A DNA stretch of 64,000 nucleotides from Gracilariopsis chorda (lineage: Eukaryota; Rhodophyta; Florideophyceae; Gracilariales; Gracilariaceae): assembly GCA_003194525.1 (NCBI GenBank), contig NBIV01000098.1, forward strand, positions 62,001-126,000. The letters run 5' to 3'. This document shows, in pieces, positions 21,979 through 33,402 of this stretch (position 1 is its first letter; each line of letters starts with the position of its first letter). The notes below the pieces were generated by a model. It was not told the DNA's origin. It made no database searches and saw only the letters and a program-made list of their open reading frames with translations. The position numbers and the translations under genes were made by a program.

Positions 21979-23277
21979 TTGTTTCACCGCTATCCCACGC
22001 ATGTTTTGCGGCTCATGCCCTCAACTCCGCGTCAACGGTATTCTTTTAAACACAACATGAGACGCGCAACTCAGCCGGATCAGTCTGTCACCACCCCGAT
22101 TTTCTCTGTTGCTGACGAAGATGAAGAAGAGCTTTTACCCCAGAGAACTCCTCCGCCCCCACCTCCTTCCCACAAATCATTCTTTCGAAACTCAAGCGAA
22201 AATCGCTCCTCCGCTTTTCGCTTTCTGAGACGAATCAATCGCTTCCTCTTCTTTGCGTTTCCCCGCGTTCTTGTAATACTGGTTCTTGTCGTCGTCACGG
22301 TCGCCATGCTGCCAGGTGGCTGGCGGGTGGCCTTGTGTGCCTCCAATCTTTTACCCCCACCTACCCTTCGTCCAGGTGAGAACATTACGTTTATCGGACA
22401 TCGAGGCTGCGAATTCCCGTATCCAGAGAACTCACTGCATGCCCTACGCGTAGGCGCCAAAGAGGCAGGCTTCGTAGAACTTGATGTAGCTCTCACCTCT
22501 GACGGCACCGTTGTTTTAATGCATGATCAAACCTTGGACCGTACCACCAATGGAACCGGTACAACGTGTACGCGCTCCACCCAATACGTCAAGCAACTCG
22601 AACTCCAAATGCCGACGCGAGACCCTCTTGGTCGAATGGCGCAGGGCAAGTTTTGCTCATTTCCTTCTCCGAGGGGAACCACTACCCCTTGCACGTACAG
22701 AGTCCCAACTTTGGAGCAGATCTTTGACGATCTCCCTCACCATACAAGATTCATGATTGACGTGAAGGAATGCTATGCTGATGGGCTACCTGATACAGTG
22801 CCAAAGTGTTCAAATTGTTCCCTTCTGATGCAAACTACGAGGGACTTGATGGAAAAATACGCCATCAGTCCGGAACGTGTTATATTCACTTCAAAACTGC
22901 CGGCTAGTTTGCGAGTGTTTCAAGATGGAATACCGCGCAGCAAGTATGCAATCAGCATGGACCAAGGTTATTCTCATTACAAGAGGTCATCCTTTCGAGA
23001 ACTGATGACCAAGGGTGCGTATGATTATGCTGCAATGCACTATGGTCTAGCAGCGGTGCGGCCTGATTTCGTGCAGATCATGAGAACAGAACGAACGAAA
23101 GGCGTGGGCCAGATGGGTGACGTTTTTGCGTGGACAATACGAAAAGATCTAGACTATAGATTAGCAAGATGTGCGGGAATAAGCAAAATGATTGTTGCTG
23201 AACCACACCGAGTGAAGAACCGCTTCACACTGAATGTTGCTGAGTGGTTCGGAGAGAGCCTAGTGACCGCCAGTTAA
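21979..23277 (+). CDS. Membrane-anchored glycerophosphodiester phosphodiesterase
   Basis: This 432-residue protein carries a GDPD domain, which hydrolyses glycerophosphodiesters to glycerol 3-phosphate and an alcohol. The N-terminal 90 residues are polar with a proline run. One membrane segment (about residues 92-112, rich in V and L) follows, and then the catalytic domain on the far side. The catalytic GHRG box (H141, R142), the metal-binding ELDV (E167, D169) and LMHD (H182, D183) are all present, followed by DRTTNGTG, typical of the family. Further conserved points are MIDVKE and FAWTIR near the C-terminus. The topology suggests a type II membrane protein of the plasma membrane, ER or plastid envelope. 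Met codons at residues 13 and 27 are alternative starts. It is intronless. Confidence 0.92.
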   Translation: MFHRYPTHVLRLMPSTPRQRYSFKHNMRRATQPDQSVTTPIFSVADEDEEELLPQRTPPPPPPSHKSFFRNSSENRSSAFRFLRRINRFLFFAFPRVLVILVLVVVTVAMLPGGWRVALCASNLLPPPTLRPGENITFIGHRGCEFPYPENSLHALRVGAKEAGFVELDVALTSDGTVVLMHDQTLDRTTNGTGTTCTRSTQYVKQLELQMPTRDPLGRMAQGKFCSFPSPRGTTTPCTYRVPTLEQIFDDLPHHTRFMIDVKECYADGLPDTVPKCSNCSLLMQTTRDLMEKYAISPERVIFTSKLPASLRVFQDGIPRSKYAISMDQGYSHYKRSSFRELMTKGAYDYAAMHYGLAAVRPDFVQIMRTERTKGVGQMGDVFAWTIRKDLDYRLARCAGISKMIVAEPHRVKNRFTLNVAEWFGESLVTAS

Positions 23278-24292
23278 TTGCTATAGGACAAAGTGCGCCG
23301 ACCAGCGGCCCAACGATACTGACTGCAGATATATTTCTCTTTAGATGGTGATGAGATACAAAGAGATGCCATACACCCATCATCCCGAGAACTCTGTACT
23401 CTGCAAATGTTAACCTTCTGTGACTTGTAAAACACTTGGAAAGAGTAAGAAAGGAGAACTAGTTTTTTTCTCTTGACCGTTTTGCAACGATCACTCGTCC
23501 CATGCTTGCGTGCTTGTGCACGTTCTTGGACAGGTATGCGTTGACGTGAATCCTGTAGGTCGGAAGAAATCGATATAAGCCAGAACTTGCCAGCATCTCC
23601 GGGGAAGCCGCGAATTGCTAGTGTCATATTAGCCCGTATTTATATGACAGGAATCCATGACTACCGGGTAGACGAAGTTTATGGACCGTGTATCCCTATA
23701 CCTTCAAAGCCGTTGGCTTTCCTGAATGGAGTCAACGAAATGCTCATTTCGGTGTGCATCAGCGTTCTCGGTACAAAACAAGGCTAGGAAGGGTGAAGTT
23801 AAACCTCTTGTAAATCACTTTCCTTTTAGCTAGAACTTTGCTTCACTAGGTTGATCTATGTCTCACAGGGGATAGTCTTGACACTCTTGTCACACTTAAA
23901 CATCACCTTGGCCTTGAGTCAAATGTATGTTGAGGCACAATGAGGTCACGAACTTTTTTGTGCCTTCTGATTGTGACTCGTCAGGGTGAGAATGGAATGT
24001 AATACTATGCCTAACAGCCGCACCTAAACTGGGCCAGGCCCTGATGCAACCAGCGCTTGTGTGCAGGGATTCTGTCTATGGTCTCTGAATAACGACACCT
24101 TCATCACCGATAATTGCATTCGTTCGCGGGCCTGGGCTATCATTTGTATCTTGTCCTGTACGGGAAACGGGTTGTTGCCTTTCGAACTGTCGTTGGGCCT
24201 GCCTATCTAGTAATTCTTCTTGTGGCAAACGGGTAAACGCTCATGTCTTCGAATTATGCTATACAAAAACCTAACGTGAGCAGTTCTCAACA
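23278..24292. other. Intergenic DNA, no supported gene
   Basis: Only short frames without recognisable features are found. Near the right end, GCTATACAAAAAC (24258-24270) could serve as a TATA-like element for the gene at 24293; the same 13-mer recurs at 27222-27234. Confidence 0.4.
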
Positions 24293-25943
24293 ATGTGCTC
24301 TTTCAAGAGAAATTGCAATTCCTCCACAATCGTTCAAGACATGGGCGGCACTTTCTCAGTCGTAGTATGTTCTTTATGCACGCTTGCAAGTGCTCAGGTT
24401 GTTCCTGATCTTCCGCCTCTTCCGTCAGCGTCCTTGCCCGTGAGCCCTAGTCCTCTACCAAGTGCGTTATTGGACATCGTGCACCCGTCGCCATCCCCGG
24501 TCAGCCCAACAGGCGTACCACCCAAGGCGTCTGCCGTGCCCTCTGAACCAGTTGAAGAACAAAACACAAGTCAGGGCTCTTCTACATTCGTCCCAAGCCC
24601 GACACTTGGGGCCAAGCCCTCGAAAACGCCATCGGCATCTTCTGCAATCACCTCTGCACCCATTATAACGGCATCGGCCTCCCCATCTCCATTCTGGGAA
24701 TTCACGAATGCTGATGGAAAATGTGAACGCGATATATCACGCCCACGTCCAAAACTCGGTAAGTCCCAGTTGAGATACGCGGTTTGCGTGTTATTAAGTG
24801 GGGCTGCTGTTGGGTTGGCGAGTGTGCTGTACGGTCTTGCCGCTGAATGGGAGGCAAAGGAAGATCACTCTTGGATTCGTTTCTTCTCGATTATCACGTC
24901 AAGAGTATTGATACTATGTGCTGTGAAGATATCTGCTGCTTTAGTTGCCTCTATCACGAAGGCGTCTCCAGAAGATGGTGCGTTAGATGCCAGTGGCGCT
25001 TTTCTCACTTGGGGGTCAGCCATCTTCACCCGTCTTTACTACGAAGGCTTCAAAATGAATTTGGCTATTCTGGAGTTTATAGACGCGGACACGGTTTGGC
25101 ATCACGAACTACGGGAGTACCTCAGTGCGCGAGTCGCTATTCCCGACGACGAAGACGAGATGCTCAACAAATCAGAAGGGGGCCTTAACGACCGTGCTAC
25201 GGATCGAAACCAACGGACTGCAGACCGATTAACGATTAAGCAACGGCTGTTGGGCGGCCACTTTGAGCGAAAACTGCTGATGTTTACATCAGTTCTTTAC
25301 ATCGCATCTGAAATCTCGGTCCTGACTGTAAACGTCATAGGCCTCGTAGACGCACTTCGCACCAAGCCAACGGATGTTGTTTACTTTTCCTCTGATGATT
25401 CTGCTGGACAATGCGGTCTTTCGTACTCAGATCTACCAAGTAAGTGATCATCTCATTCGCATATCGTGACTTCGCTGCCTTTCAGATAACCTGTAGCTTA
25501 GCTAACCTTGAAATTTTATGAACTGTTGGGTTTCTCCCATCACAGTCATTGGCGGGGTCGTTGTGCTTCAAGCCATATACGGACTTACGCATCAACCATC
25601 TTTGGTTCCTCTTCTCTCTGTAACCGCGGCTTGTGGTGCACAAAGGTATCAGAAATCGAACAAAATGCTCCTTTGCTTACGATGGATAGCTGGAGTAGTT
25701 CTTTGGCTATGGGTGTGTTCATTGCTCGCGCTTCCTCTATTTTCGTGGGGTCTCAATCCAATCTTCACCAGTGGGGATCTGACTCTCTTCTGGTACATAA
25801 TAATTGCTCCAGCGACGTACACATCTGTCAGTTTTATAATCACAGCCACGTTCGCTTCATTCGCTGCGATTGTTGGGTCATTTATGATCATCCGTATTGA
25901 CAGGAGTCAGCGCCGAAAGGAAGGGATAGATGCGATTCCGTAG
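24293..25943 (+). CDS. Unknown multi-pass membrane protein, one intron
   Basis: The first exon (24293-25439) encodes a hydrophobic start, a long Ser/Pro-rich linker (about residues 40-130) and several membrane segments, including LLSGAAVGLASVLYG and VLILCAVKISAALVASI. A GTAAGT donor at 25440 and an acceptor at 25545 (CTCCCATCACAG) join in phase to a second exon (25546-25943) giving IIGGVVVLQAIYG and at least three more segments. The spliced product is about 516 residues. An earlier acceptor at 25485 would instead end the protein after three codons. The second exon stops at TAG (25941-25943), but the same frame stays open for some 80 further codons with coding-like composition. No known family is recognised; the arrangement resembles fungal and algal multi-spanning proteins of unknown role. 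Function is not assigned. Confidence 0.65.
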
Positions 25944-28554
25944 ATTAATGATGCTCTACACGCTGATTCAGACCAATGGGGTGATGCCTCGCCTGAGCGG
26001 CGAAACCGAGAGAAGTATGATGCAAAAGTCCTTCCGTCGAACGGAATGGAAAGGAACGTTCAACGGGATGTCATCTCGTTTTCGTCAATGGTGGCAACTA
26101 CATTTAGCATGCTACATCTCGCGCAAACTGCGAAACCTCAAAGATACTCTTGATGCAAAAGGACGAGCCGCCGTAAGTGGCAAAAAGGCAGGCGGGAAAG
26201 CATTTCGTTAACTCACTTTCGGAGTTCATCGATCTGCTCTTCTAATCTGGCGTTTGCATGTATGAGAGTGGGGTGAGTGAAACGAAACAACAGGCGCCAA
26301 GTTAATTGTTTCTTGTTAAACAGTACATTCGCGTTAGCGGCCGGGTGTGCGCAAGCAAGCTTGGGCTTTCAAAGAAGAGCAAAGTGCCTTCGTACAATGG
26401 CAGCCTACTGCAAGCGAGACCATGCACAAAGGCTTCGTTGTACGATGAGTTGAAGCCCACACAATACAGAAAAGATATTACAACCTACGCTCAGGCATGA
26501 GCTGGTTGAAAGCGAAAGCTGCCGCTTTTCGTTGTTGATATGTTCCAGGCATCATGTGGTATATTTGTGGGACAAATATGGCACAATCGACATAGGGAAA
26601 GGTCTTACAATCCATCAGGCTTTAGATGCGTCGGGTGCGACGGTAGCGATCGCTAGTGCTAACCCTTAGATTATGCCAAGCTTGATGATATATGATAACA
26701 AGGCTGTGATCTGCATCAAGACCATATCGGCTAGCCAACTGGAGTTCGGTGAGTGGTGCGGTGAAGCTGTTGAAACTCCGAGAGCTCGGAGATTCTCTGA
26801 GCCGGAGAAGCAACAGAAACCTTACCCATAGTTTAGTGAAAATCGCCACTCTGCACACCGCTTACATGCATCAATAAGCTGACATGGAAGCATGCCAGGC
26901 GACCGCACGAAGGACTTCGATTTTTGGCAGAGACTGATGTGTAAGAAACGAGCATCGCGAGAAGCTGGAATGAGTTCTAGTGTCTATCCGCCCGGATGTA
27001 ATGTTGCCAAATGATTATTTTTTGAAGGTTTTGAACCTTTCATACACGCGTCAGAAACGGTGTTTTTGAATCAAAAGTACGTTTTTGATATCAAAAAAGC
27101 CGGTTTTCTGAAGCTCTGTAGTAAATTAGCCATATTTCACAAGCACATCTCTATCAACCCATTTGGTTGTCTTAAGTTTCTGCTTCTCACCTAGCATAAA
27201 CAACAGAAGCTTAGAATTTTTGCTATACAAAAACATGTTGCATAACTTATACGGACTACAAAAGGCAAAAAATTCCGATCAAAATAACTAAAATTAAACG
27301 TAAAGTTGATTGTTTTGACCTCATATGAGGTCAGCGGTCCGATAGACAAGTGTCTAGTGGTGGGGAATATGTAAACCTTTAAGAAGGGCAACGGAAGGGT
27401 TTTATGACAACGTTTTACCGATCGTTGTATTGCATGGGCGGATGACCGGAAGCCCTCCGAATGGACGCAGTGGACAATCGCATAACACTACATCGCACTC
27501 GTGACTGCATTTGTGAACTGTAAGCTTGTCCCGCTCTGTGTGATAAACCAGCCAAGAGAATAAAACTCATCTTCCCTAGCTAGGGTATGGATGAAGTCTT
27601 CACGCATACCCTGGGCAGATACATTGTGTTCGGTGTTCTAAGAAAACGAAAAAACCTGTTGCGAATGCTCTGTCGAAGTTTCCTTGTTATTTCAACATCT
27701 CTTCCCTGCCAGATCTGGTAACCATAAGTTTCCTTCTAGCCATGTACTACTTCGCAACGCAAGTGCGTTCGCACTCATAGAATTAGGAGAAAAGCTATGA
27801 AGAATAACGCGAGAAATGTAAACAGTTACTCCGGTGTCAATGGATATTATTTTGCGTTTCCAGTTGCATCATGATCCTCCAAGTCCAATCTCTTGTGTCC
27901 GGTATTATTGGTAGTTCTGTTAGATGTGATGACGCCGTCAACGATGCAGAGGCTGCCGATATTTTTTTTCGTTATCAGTGCCTATGCGAGTACAAGGGTA
28001 AGAAAAACGTGATACTATCCATAGGCTCGGTACGCAGTCTCGAATGTTGGCAGGAACTGTTGCGCTGCAGATGTAGTAGCCGAGATTGCAATGAAAGGAT
28101 ACTTACAGAACGCACAATGGAGCATGGATGCTTTGGCGGCTAGTCATGAGGCAGACGAGACGCCATCCATCCGATACATGCTGCTGGATGCCTTTCACGT
28201 CGGTTGTAGATTCGAGTTTTGATTTGGGAGAGCTGGACTCAATTTGAGAATGCAAAAAGCATAGAGACACAGAAGAAGCCCCCTGCGTTTCATACAAACG
28301 TACCATCAGTGCATGACAACTATGTTGGACATGGTCCCGTTTCAGCGCACGTCTTGAGTTAACCCTGTTAACCAGTCACACGGTGGAAAAAAGACATTGG
28401 TTGTTGAGATGGGAAACAAGAACCAATTCGGCACGAGGCAGTATTTAAGCGCCATGGCTGCAGCCGTGGACCATGTTCCATCAAATCGCATCGAGCGCTC
28501 TTCAACATAAGACGCACAACAATCGCATCACCCACAGACTGTGACGACCACACC
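25944..28554. other. Possible 3' tail, then AT-richer intergenic DNA
   Basis: The first 230 bases contain the open frame continuing after the TAG of the membrane protein. The rest, to 28554, has no supported gene. It includes an AT-rich stretch near 27010-27300 with repeated GTTTTTGA-type words, and a perfect 18-base palindrome (TGACCTCATATGAGGTCA) at 27316-27333. Confidence 0.45.
28442..28449 (+). promoter_or_regulatory. TATA-like box of the secreted protein gene
   Basis: TATTTAAG lies 106 bases upstream of the start codon at 28555, a distance similar to the TATA boxes seen before the other small secreted genes here. Confidence 0.4.
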
Positions 28555-29265
28555 ATGAAGAGTTTTACCGTTGTTGCCGTTCAGCTTGCCTTGATATGCA
28601 TGGCACATGGAGCGTGTATAAGCCAACCAGTGTTTGAGACGTGGGAAGCGCTGGAGTCTGCAAACTTGATCTGTGAAGGGGACGCAGGAGGTAGCGCTTT
28701 TCGGGTGAACGAAAATACATTGGTGCACAAGATACTTGGGGGCGTGGCGGACCGCGTTCCTCGTCTCCCAGCCTCTCTGATCCCGACCGAGCTACGCCTT
28801 GTGATTGTGCGAAGTCGAAGCGGAGCCATCAACAAGGCCGCAAGTTTCATCAGGGCCGACGGAAAGATATTCCGTTTCGGTGGAGGAAGATGGCAGAGAG
28901 GAATGTTCAAGAAGAACTTCAATGTGCTGCAAGCGCTGGTTTACGCGCAGGAAGTGGGCATGTGCCCTGTCGATTCGAAAGGAAAGACGTTTCCTCAATT
29001 AGCATCAGTAAGGGTGTCTTTGCAGACATTAGCTGCGACGTTTGGTATACCGTATTGTCTTGAAGCAGATTTCAATCGAGTGCCTTTGTAAGTACAATCG
29101 ATACGAAGAGTTAATAGCCAGACTGGTATTGTGCGCGCAAGCTGATTACTATGCAGGTCTGCGTTCTTGATAAAATTGCTACCACGACCGCTTAACCCTG
29201 TATTTGTTGAGTCTCATATATCGACGGAGCGACATCACGACGGTGGGTTTAGAGTCTCAACTTGA
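28555..29265 (+). CDS. Small secreted protein of unknown function
   Basis: The product begins with a clear signal peptide (MKSFTVVAVQLALICMAHG, cleavage likely before ACISQ). The mature part has a short Cys-containing start, a Gly-rich basic block (FRFGGGRWQRGMFKKNF) and few cysteines. Unspliced, the frame ends at TAA 29089-29091 (178 residues). That stop overlaps a perfect GTAAGT donor at 29088, and an acceptor at 29156 (ACTATGCAG, with a branch-like CTGAT just before) would join in phase to a second exon ending at TGA 29263. This adds about 36 residues and has the usual intron length here (69 bases). I prefer the spliced form, but intron retention is possible. No family is recognised. Confidence 0.6.
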
Positions 29266-29672
29266 GACTGCGCGTTACGAACGAACGAACGAACAAGGGT
29301 AGAAGGTTTAGACAGCTAGCAATCTAACCCTGTAGATAGTACGGAGGAGTTCGGCTGTACGCGTGCATCTGCTCTTCATCCGGTCTTGGTCTTGCTGAAA
29401 CACGTGTCTGGCGACGGCTTTGTCCCACCGCATGGCCTTGTACCCTTCGTAGATGCATTTTTTCCCTCAACCGTGTCCGTGTAGCTTGATTAGCTGTTCT
29501 TCGCGCTCATCGCTCATTGACACTCGCAGGGATGTCCCACAGGAAGCAGCTTCTTTGCCTCACAAGCCGGAACTCCGTTTGACGCGGTTGTCAACATGGC
29601 CGCTCTGTAGCCAGCACCGTCCAAGCTCCTTTCCCATCGCAGACCCCGTTACGACCGCAACCTTCATAGCCC
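29266..29672. other. Intergenic, promoter side of the permease gene
   Basis: A short GAAC microsatellite (about four units, near 29278-29295) and an AATCTAACCCT motif (29321-29331) are present. No gene is seen. Confidence 0.4.
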
Positions 29673-31367
29673 ATGACAGCGTCAAAATACTTCTCAGCAG
29701 CGCTAAGACGCAAGCATCCCTCCCCTCACGCGCGCCTTCCCTTATCGCCAGCATCCACCGAGAAGACACTCAAGCTACATGACCTCGTTCTGTTTGGAAT
29801 CGGCGGTGCCCTCGGAAGTGGGCTCTTTCTGCTCACAGGGCGCGCCGCCCGAGATCTTGCGGGGCCTGCTGTTACCATGTCTTTTGCCGTAGCGGCTATG
29901 GCGTGCCTCTTTTCAGCACTATCATATGCTGAAATGTCCTCTCGGTTACCAAACAGTGGTGGCGCTTACTCGTTTTCTTATGCTGGTCTTGGTGAGCTGC
30001 CGGCCTTTCTTGTCGGTATGTGTCTCACCTTGGAGTACGGCGTCAGTGCAGCGGCAATTGCTCGATCTTGGGCGTCTTACCTGGCGGATGCCGTCCCCTT
30101 TCTTCCAAGTTGGGCCACAGGCGTAGACTCACAGTTTTCCTTTCTGGCGTTCCTCCTTGTGGCCGCTCTCTCTGTTGTGCTTGCGATGGGTATGCGAGAA
30201 GCAAAGTGGGTTATTAACATTTCTACGATACTCTACGCTCTTATCGTTTTCATAATTATTGGTTTCGGTTCCTTTAACGTTGATCCTAGCAACTGGAACC
30301 CCTTTCTTCCATTTGGCTTCAAAGGTGTAATCGCCGCATCGAGCGCCATCTTCTTCTCTTACGTCGGCTTCGATGAAATTGCAACCATGTCAGAGGAGGC
30401 AATTGATGCCGCAAGAACCGTTCCGCTGGCCATAATCCTTTCAATGCTTGCAGTAACTGGCATGTACATAGCATCATCTCTTATCTTGACTGGATTAGTC
30501 AACTACTCTCAGCTTAACATCGACGCACCTTTCTCGGTAGCCTTTCGCAGTGTCGGACTGCCGCTCGTTGCTCGTATCGTGGCAATCGGTACAGCACTTG
30601 GAATGACCAACACAGCTGCAGTGAGCCTGGCCGCCCAGCCTCGCATTTTTCTATCAATGGGAAGAGATGGACTTCTACCTCGCACCTTTGCCCGCAGCAC
30701 ACGAACAAGCACCTTGTTATGCGGTGCAATCGTTTCTTTGCTTGCTGCAGTTGTCGAAACTCAGGAGTTGGCCGATGTGGTGTCGGGCGGAACTCTGCTT
30801 GCGTTTTTGGCTACGAATGTTACATTACTTTTGACGCGAACTCGGATACACTCCCAGACATCGAAGGTACCGACTGTCATATACAGCTTTGTGGTTGCAA
30901 GTGCTTTGTGTGGATTGTTTAACAAGCTCGCTGCTTCGAAAGCACTGCCCTCATGGATTTTCATGGTCGTAGCAATCCCTGCATGCCTCGTGCCAGCGCT
31001 CATGCTGCTGTTTTCTGAATTCGAGGGAGGTGAAGATGTTGAGCGGTCACCTCCTGCATTTCTCTGCCCCCTCGTACCCCTTGTTCCCCTATTCGGCACA
31101 TTCACTACCTGCTTCCTTTTGTTTCAACTCTCTCAGAAGGCCCTCACTGCGTTGTGCTCTTGGCTCATAGTATCCAGCGCAGCTTATTTCATGTACGGTG
31201 CGCATAACGCTCTCTTAGCCAATGAGTACTTAATTCTCCATGAATCGCCCGGAGACGGCTCCTACAATTCCTTTGATGACCTTGCGATGGAAGCGAACTC
31301 TATAGCAAGCGAGACTCCATCGGACGAAATTCTTGCATCCCCGCAAGAAACGGTTGAAGACCCATAA
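29673..31367 (+). CDS. APC-superfamily amino-acid permease (CAT-like)
   Basis: This 564-residue protein is a secondary transporter of the APC superfamily, most like cationic amino-acid transporters of plants and animals. After a basic N-terminus, the first membrane segment has the diagnostic Gly motif (FGIGGALGSGLFLLTG, about residues 42-57). Twelve to fourteen hydrophobic segments follow, with ALSYAEMSSRLPNSGGAYSF in the second and third segments and FFSYVGFDEIATMSEEA in segment six, both strongly conserved in the family. The C-terminal tail is polar and acidic. The upstream Met at 29673 is the first in frame. The substrate cannot be told from sequence alone; a plasma-membrane or vacuolar location is likely. 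It is intronless. Confidence 0.9.
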   Translation: MTASKYFSAALRRKHPSPHARLPLSPASTEKTLKLHDLVLFGIGGALGSGLFLLTGRAARDLAGPAVTMSFAVAAMACLFSALSYAEMSSRLPNSGGAYSFSYAGLGELPAFLVGMCLTLEYGVSAAAIARSWASYLADAVPFLPSWATGVDSQFSFLAFLLVAALSVVLAMGMREAKWVINISTILYALIVFIIIGFGSFNVDPSNWNPFLPFGFKGVIAASSAIFFSYVGFDEIATMSEEAIDAARTVPLAIILSMLAVTGMYIASSLILTGLVNYSQLNIDAPFSVAFRSVGLPLVARIVAIGTALGMTNTAAVSLAAQPRIFLSMGRDGLLPRTFARSTRTSTLLCGAIVSLLAAVVETQELADVVSGGTLLAFLATNVTLLLTRTRIHSQTSKVPTVIYSFVVASALCGLFNKLAASKALPSWIFMVVAIPACLVPALMLLFSEFEGGEDVERSPPAFLCPLVPLVPLFGTFTTCFLLFQLSQKALTALCSWLIVSSAAYFMYGAHNALLANEYLILHESPGDGSYNSFDDLAMEANSIASETPSDEILASPQETVEDP

Positions 31368-33402
31368 CGATTTACGCGGTGGTATTGTGAGCTTATTCAC
31401 TTTTTCCTCAAGCCGGCCAATATACATCGCATGCTTCGATCATGCGACCATAGCCCTCCACAATTGGCTCCTTGGGGTCCTAGTTGATGAGCTGAATTTC
31501 GCGCTCCACACATGGCTGGCATGCACCCGAGCTGAAGTCGAAGCTCCGAACCAGAACATGGCCTTCGTTCTTTATGGGTTCAGATCACGAGCGATATCAC
31601 TGGGCAACGCAACGAACGTCCGAAGGGATTGCAGCAGGCAGGTGCTGTACACCTCGGAATCGAATCAGTAATCCCGTCTTCGTAATATGCACAAAGAAGT
31701 CAACGCAACTGATCGCCCTAGGTGAAGTAACCTAAGAAGTAGGCGAAATGGTTTGCGGAGGGATGTCACAAAAGCGTTTGCTAATTCCCCAGAGTACTGG
31801 CTAATGTTATCGATGGTACGCTAGACAAACCATCTCAGCGCGAACACAATATCTACCCTTTTAGTTCGTATTATCGTCAAAACGGTACATAGGCACCGCC
31901 AAGAGTGAGCGTTTTTCACGATGCTCCTGCTCGTGCTGAAACGAAGGAGTTTTATCCGCGTGGTAGGTGTGGCTTTTAGCCACCGATAATCTCACGTCGG
32001 AAGTTCTTATTGTGTTGAGTTGTCGCACCGAGGGACGCAGCCATACCGTATTGCAGGTTTCTTGTTGTTTCATTACACTTATAGGTCGTGGAACATCTCT
32101 CTTCATCGAAAGGCTTCTCCCGTTTGGAAGGGTAGGGACCACTCTGACCTTTGTTTACGTTAAGGGAACCTTGTTCGCAGATTCTGGCCATTTTAGTACT
32201 TGCTCCACTTCAGCCGGGCATTGTGCAAAGAGCTGTAAACAGGGATTGTGGCACCAGGTGCACTCTTTTCGGACCGCATTAAATGGTTATTGTTCCCCTG
32301 GAAAACTTTCGCACTTCGTGCGTGGCGTTTGGTGCATGGATTATGAACTTGTCCGCATCAAGGACGAACGTTTGGGCAAGTTCATATTTCATCATGACTG
32401 CAAAATCCGTGTAGTCTGCGACAGTGATACTACCTCAATTTGGATGCCATCGTGACGGAGTCTCAGTAGACCAAAGAATTTGTACTGTCGTGGGCGATTC
32501 CATGCCCTTGTGTGTTTGCGTCCTAAAGCAAGTAAAAGTGATGATGCAACAAGAATCTCCAGTTGCGGACAAACACGACTCACTTTTCGCACAAAACTCA
32601 GCTTTGCAGCAGATTCGCATGAGGTATTCCCTCTGTGCTTTTTGAAAGGCATTCTGTGAAGGCAAAAGGATGAAACGCGATCGGCTAACTCGGCTCCACG
32701 CTATCTGAGCCCGCACAAGACAACGTTGTTGATCTCAAATGAAGTCGCTTGCATTTCCGTAATCCAATGTTCTCGATACAGAACCTAACTGTTGATCGAA
32801 GTGGTACTTGTTTGTATGCCGTCATCATGATCCTCCACGACAAATAAACTGCGTGTTCTGGCCTGTTCGAGCATCTGTGGCTGCTTTCATTCTTGACAGA
32901 AAGGGCGATTCTCTGGAGGAGACAGATTTCATCGTCAACAACGCATCCTAGCTAGCAATCGTTTCGCTGCTTGAACTTGCCCTGCAAGGCCCTTGAAGGA
33001 ACATGAGAAGAAAATAGAGAAGCCTGGCCTCTGTTTGTTGTCCTTGACGGCACCCACCAAATTGGAGCGTTTGTCACGCTGTTGCTTGTGCACGAGAAGC
33101 AAAAGACAACGTGAGCACTGTTACACGTGGGGACGTGGATCGCGCCTGAGCTACGCTCCTGTGGATGCGCGTGCGGATTTGCACCTACAAGCATGTATCT
33201 GCATCCATGTCCTTCGCCCCACGCTTTCCTGCTCTAGATGCTGGAAGGCAAAGATCACGAACATACATGACCTCCGCGAATGGTACATTCTGTTCTTCAC
33301 GCAAAGGGAAAGGAATTTACTGGGGTGCGTGCTTTGCGATAAAATCTCGTGCCGGTGCTTCGAAAAGACTGTAACCAGAGGCACGCGTTTGCCAGCGTTA
33401 GG
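31368..33402. other. Intergenic DNA, no supported gene
   Basis: The longest open frame (31967-32455, plus) has no recognisable domain, an unconvincing composition and no promoter signal. The 33.0-33.4 kb part probably holds the promoter and leader of ECM29. Confidence 0.4.

Noticed and set aside
26650-26670. TTAACCCT-like words as interstitial telomere repeats
   Set aside because: They occur singly and scattered, never in tandem arrays.
31967-32455. 162-codon open frame before ECM29
   Set aside because: No domain, no signal peptide, irregular composition, and overlapping frames of similar size on the other strand; likely chance.
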